From positions 83,810,846-83,874,845 of the forward strand of contig NC_061862.1 of NCBI RefSeq assembly GCF_907164915.1: 64,000 nucleotides of DNA, read 5' to 3'. The position numbers and the translations under genes are program-made. Under the pieces are notes generated by a model, which was not told where the DNA came from, made no database searches, and saw only the letters and a program-made list of their open reading frames with translations. Shown one piece after another: positions 59,291-64,000 of the stretch (its first letter is position 1; every line of letters begins with the position of its first letter). The stretch comes from Impatiens glandulifera. Taxonomy: Eukaryota; Streptophyta; Magnoliopsida; Ericales; Balsaminaceae.

Positions 59291-60756
59291 CCAAATTAAT
59301 CACAGTTCTCGACCCGGCAATTCAGACACTTTAAAAATTAAACATCATTATATATAAATAGATTACTGAACTTCAACGAATTAATTATTGATTTTTTAAT
59401 GTTTAAAACCGTTAAGATAAAATATATTTTTTATATGACTTTAATAATAAAGATACACAAATGATAAGGTTTGAAAAAAATGTTGTAAATCGCAATGTGT
59501 CCAAATTTTGACAATTGGATTTATATTTATTTTTAATGAATAGAAACAAATTTTTTTTTAATTTATTAATTTTTAAATTTAATTATTAATATAAAAAATT
59601 ATAGGATAAAATAATAAACTTTTTTATTCTAAAAGAGAAAGGTAACTTGCAATTTGTTAACTCATACTTTTATAAATAATAAAGTGACTACTAATTAAGC
59701 TTTTTTACTTAGCTTGTTTGATGTTAATGAACAAAATATTGGTTTAATGAAAAAAGTATGTAATTTAGATTTTTAATTAATTGATTATAATATTTTTTAT
59801 ATTTATAATTTATAAAAATAAAAGTAAGATTATTTTAAATATTTTGATTTAAAAAATTAGTGAATAAATGTTTGAAAAAAATTGAGATTTTTTTTTTATA
59901 TATTATATTAACATCAATTGCACCAGTATAAATAATAAATTTTATAAAGAATTACAGCAATTATTAGTATTTAATAGCTTTTAATAATAAAGTACTACAA
60001 CTCATGGGGGATTATAATGGTTTTTTAGATTGTTTCTTGATATAACAATACTTATTCTTATTTTGTCAACTTGGTAGTCTTTTTTTAGTGTTTACTTCAT
60101 TTCAAAGGAAGTAAAGGAATCATTTTAGAAAGAAAAAAATAGTCAATGAAAAATATAAAATATATTTATGATTTTATAGTATCTAATTTTATATCAGAGT
60201 AGTCCATTTTATGTTTTATTTTTAAAATATAACTTTTATAACCATAAATAATAAATAGTATAAAAATACAATGAAATTCAAATAATTAAGACTAACAATC
60301 TTGATTTATTTTATGTTTTCTATTTAAACTTTCAATAACATTAATTATAATTCTTAAAATTAATTATTATTGAAAATTCAATTCAAATAGAACCCGAAAA
60401 CCAAATTAAAGTATAACTTACAAGAAAAGATATAACACTAAATAATTAGAGTGGTTATATCAAACCTACATGCATTTGGTAAAGTTGGGCAAGAATTAGA
60501 AGTGTTATTAAGTTAACAATAAAATGAACAAGGAAGAATTCACAATACTCACATACAAGAAATCTCAATAGAACTTGACTCAAATAAAGATATAATTCTG
60601 TGTTTTCTTCATTAAAACCTCTCAAGTATTTGTAAAACATAGGAATGAGACTTTACAATGAGTTTATTTCTATTAAGAAGGATTTTATGATTTTGTCAAA
60701 ACAAATAAAACTAATAATTTAATATAAAAAATAGTTAATCAATTCATTTTTATCAT

Positions 60757-61165
60757 TGTTCTAAAAACCGTTTCGGTCTTAACATATCCAAGAGCAATCA
60801 GAAATTAGTTCGCCCGAAAAACAACTACAATGATGAAAATGAAGATATGTCCATGATTTTCATACATCCTGAAGACCACCAAATTTTCACCATGAAATTT
60901 CAATTGGGGCTTATTATAGTCCTTCGATACTCATCATACAAAAATTCAAGCTCCAACGAGATCAACAACTATATAATTTCCAAATTTTAAACTGTAAGTT
61001 AGAGCTTATAGGTCAAAAGGATTTTCAAATGTTACTAGCAATCCAAGGGCTGAGAAGTCTGTAGGTCGATGAAGATGTACATCTAGCCTTTCGAACCAGA
61101 TATTTTCGGTTCAATTTTCCGGTCAAACCGTCCGGTCGGACCGGATTTTGATCGTTTTAAAAGGT
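60757..61165. repeat. Possible MITE with CCGGTC-rich ends
   Basis: The left end 'ctaaaaaccgtttcggtc' and the right end 'ccggattttgatcgttttaa' (complement of ttaaaacgatcaaaatccgg) form an imperfect inverted pair around non-coding sequence. 'cggtcaaaccgtccggtcgg' near 61120 is internally repetitive. No target duplication was found. Confidence 0.3.
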
Positions 61166-61984
61166 GACCGTATTAAAGTAAAAAATCACACCACTCAACC
61201 GTATTATGCTTTTTATAACTAAGATTTAAAAATTTATTAAAAAATTACTTTTTTTCAAAGTTTTATCTAATCTAGTCATATCTTTTTATACAAATAAAAA
61301 TATTTTTATTTTAGAAATAATGGTTATTATAATATTGATGGTGACAAAATACTAGTTTTCAAATAAACTAGATAAGACATAAAACAATGTTACACCTAAA
61401 CTATTCTTAAAAACTATTTTTTGTTTTAATATTTAACATTTTTTACCAGGACATATCGGATGAGGGGGTGGATTTACTATTTCCATCACGTTCTACTCTT
61501 TAACCATTCTTGTCCTATTTGATTTAGGAAAATCCTTAGGTGTATTGTTTAAAACATATTATTTTAAGAGAAATGATAGGGGTGTGAAATTCGGGTGAGG
61601 AATGACGTGGCGCAATCTGATTGGTTGAAAATTAATAAAATTTCTCTTCATTCTCTTCCTCACATTTATTCATTTTTTCATCCAATAACATGATGTCATA
61701 TCATGTTAGCTATCTGACTATCGAATCTTCTGAGAACAATTATGAAGAAATGAAACTCTGGAAAATAGACAATAATATGTTAAGGAGGAAAAAGTCTTAA
61801 GAGTTTTAAGTGTTGTATATCAACATTTACGAACAACCCTTATAAATGAGTAATTAGCCTAGAAACCCTAAATTACTTATACATATAGACACAAGTCCAC
61901 TAATAATTAAATAAGCCTTAATTGCATAAAAGACAATTAAGACCATCAACTCTCAATTACTTATAATCAATGCTTAAACTCATA

Positions 61985-63430
61985 ATTTCCCCCGTAAGTT
62001 TGATTTGGTTCGAGATTCTTCACGCCAAGTAACTCTCGCATCTCCGCGAATTTGACTATTGCTAGTGCCTTGGTGAGAATGTTTGCACGTTTCTCTTCGG
62101 TGCTTACGAACTATACAACGATCTGTCAATTCTCGACACATTCACGAATGAAGTGGAACCGAGTGTCGATGTGTTTGTTGCATCCATGAACTATCGGATT
62201 CTTCATTAATGCTACTGCGGGCTTGTTGTCGACATAAAGGGTTACCGGCCTCGGCTCGCATCCGAGCACCTCACTCAACAAATTTCTCAGCCAAAGTCCT
62301 TGACACGACGCTATAGTAGCTTCCATAAACTCTGCCTCACATGAAGATAAAACAACAGTTCGTTGCTTTTGAGATTGTTAGGTGATCAAGTTCTCGTTGA
62401 GATAAAACACCATCCCTCTAGTATTTTTTATGTCGTCTGTGTCACCGGCTAGGTCGCTGTTAGTAATACCAACGAGTTCTTCAACTTGTCGTCCTCTTCT
62501 TAACTGAATCCCATAGCTCGTCGTTCCCTTCACGTAACAAAGAACGTGTTTTACTGTCTATTGGTGTAGAGTGGTAGGTTACTCCATGTATTGACTCACT
62601 ATGCCAACTACATAAGAGATATCGGGTCGAGTGTGCGTCAAGTACTTGAGACACCTGATGATACGCCTATACTCCTTCGAATCCACTAAGATTCCTTCCA
62701 CATCTTTTCTGAGCTGCAAATTTCCTTCCATATGATACTTGCTCGAGTTGCAATCCTTCATTGCAAATCGTTTCAACACCTTCTCTACATAAGCTTCCTG
62801 TTTCACCTTGATGTTATCTTTCTTTTGATCCACCTCGTTACCAAAATAGTACGAGAGTAGCTCGAGATCACTCATCTCGAACTCTTTCATCATCTATTTG
62901 AACTCCTCAACACCCTTGATGTTTGATCTTGTTACGATTAAGTCGTCGATGTATACGCCAACAATAGTACTTCTCCATGGTTTCTTCTTCAATGTCACCA
63001 TTGAGAGATGCTGATTTGACATCCAAGTGGTGAATCTCCCGTCCACGGTGACAAGAATTAGCCTGATTATGTCAAGTTTCTCCACCGGTGCAAAGGTCTT
63101 CTCAAAATCAATGCATTGCTTTTACACATAGCCTTTCGCTACCAATCTTGCTTTGTGCTTGAGGATGTTGCCTTCGCTGTCTCTTTTCAACTTGAAAACT
63201 CACTTTAACCCGATGGTCTTATGACCGGGTGGTAAGTCGATGAGCTCACATATCTTGTTTTTTATGATAGACTCGAGCTCTTTGTTCATGGCCTCATTCC
63301 ACGAATCTTTGACTTCTGTCTCGTGATATGTTGTTGGCTCGTCGGTGGTGAGCAACAACAATTTATCAAAATTGTTGGCTCGTCCAAGAACTTGTATAGA
63401 GAAGGATTTCCCGTGGCTAAGTCGTTCTTC
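61985..63430 (-). pseudogene. Copia pol fragment (reverse transcriptase to RNase H), broken
   Basis: Minus-strand blocks follow copia order. DSWNEAMNKELESI is near 63300, followed by HKARLVAKGYV near 63140, with a stop after it. Next come KLDIIRLILV and, after a deletion, VYIDDLIVT at 62894-63085; the two catalytic Asp are kept. Then LKYLTHTRPDISY at 62579-62893 and RNase H LYVDNKPAVALMKNP at 62126-62326. Stops and a missing stretch after RLILV show it is inactive. No LTR was identified at either side. Confidence 0.85.
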
Positions 63431-63544
63431 CCAAAATTCGACAGCTTATTTATGGGCAGGTTACAATGAATAATAAATAAGCTTTTTTTTTAAATGGGAG
63501 AATTTCTTTTGTGACTCATTTTTTTTAACAATAGGTACTCTTTC

Positions 63545-63990
63545 TAGATTAAGGATGATAATTTAAAATCGTCCCACTCTAACCAAATCGATCTGTCCCG
63601 TTTGGAGCGGTTTTTCCCCGACTTGACTGGGATGGGACGGGGATGATATTTGTGTCCCCCGCCCCGAACCGCCCCAATTTCACCCTGAATACTAAAAATA
63701 CATAAATATATATAAAATCACCCGTATATTTATTTTTCTATTATATTTTCTAAGAGTTTTAAGTTTAATTTTTATAATAATATATTTTTTAATATATTAT
63801 AATATATATTATATTAAAAAATTGTTTATATAAAAAAATATTTATTTTTGTGAATATGGTACAAATGGTGCCCCACAGGGAATTTCTGAAACCGAAAGCG
63901 GGGATGGTAGTAAAAATATACCCGAAATAAAAACGGGGTGAGAATGATAAATACATTCTCGTCTTGAACCGCCCCATTGTTATCCTTAGT
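63545..63990. repeat. Possible hAT-like MITE with GGGGCGG-rich ends
   Basis: The left end 'taaggatgataatttaaaat' and the right end 'ccgccccattgttatcctta' are partly inverted (TAAGGATAACAATGGGGCGG on the complement). GC-rich words (gggacggggatg, ccgccccgaaccgcccc) near both ends surround a very AT-rich core. The target duplication was not resolved. Confidence 0.4.
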
Positions 63991-64000
63991 AAGGATCGTC

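Larger units (their letters stand above)
58060..60755. other. Intergenic, AT-rich, upstream of the tetraspanin gene
   Basis: The left end is the tetraspanin promoter/leader. The rest is AT-rich with dispersed repeats (see 58729 and 59145). No protein-coding gene is recognised. The minus frame at 60455-60640 has no recognisable similarity. Confidence 0.4.

Noticed and set aside
60455..60640. 61-aa minus-strand hydrophobic frame
   Set aside because: Chance frame in AT-rich DNA; Leu/Phe/Tyr-rich composition is expected there and no family is recognised.

Overview
The window is nuclear DNA of a flowering plant, most likely a eudicot. It is AT-rich, its genes are split by GT-AG introns, and its proteins match plant families. 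It also holds many plant transposable elements: copia and gypsy LTR elements primed by initiator-Met tRNA, LINEs, hAT-like MITEs and a CACTA end. The species cannot be named from the sequence. There are no bacterial operons, CRISPR arrays or rRNA genes, and I recognised no tRNA gene.

Four host genes could be assembled exon by exon, all with open frames. (1) AAK6, an adenylate kinase isoenzyme 6/hCINAP homologue: minus strand, 8298-9146, 3 exons, 177 aa. (2) A vacuolar/TGN H+-ATPase subunit a gene, VHA-a1 type: plus strand, 22996-36608, 18 exons, 818 aa. One intron appears to use a GC donor, and two introns hold copia debris. (3) An unidentified plant gene starting MLQWMGGSRRK: plus strand, 40640-53135, 12 coding exons, 372 aa. 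It has a perfect E2F-type site upstream and an 8.4-kb intron with a gypsy element nested inside a decayed copia element. (4) A tetraspanin of the TET7/8/9 type: minus strand, 55573-58059, 2 exons, 285 aa.

The rest is mobile DNA and its remains. Two LTR retrotransposons look young. The copia element at 15407-20853 has 231-bp LTRs that look identical, target duplication CCTAC and an intact 1360-aa gag-pol frame. The gypsy chromovirus at 44224-49958 has 553-bp LTRs that look identical, target duplication AAACA and an intact 1541-aa frame. Older material includes two decayed LINEs (about 6.4-7.5 kb and 10.4-13.9 kb), a copia pol fragment at 62.0-63.4 kb, three LTR-like copies in alternating orientation at 1.7-3.5 kb, a Harbinger-like remnant at 4.6-5.4 kb, a hAT MITE with an 8-bp target duplication at 37264-37715, and several simple or degenerate tandem arrays.

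The four host genes have unrelated roles: adenylate kinase/ribosome biogenesis, proton pumping, an unknown and probably cell-cycle-linked nuclear function, and membrane microdomains. I see no functional cluster and no convincing new multi-gene system. The points most worth a second look are the unknown E2F-linked gene, the GC-AG intron, the nested retroelements and the unusual repeats inside the young elements.
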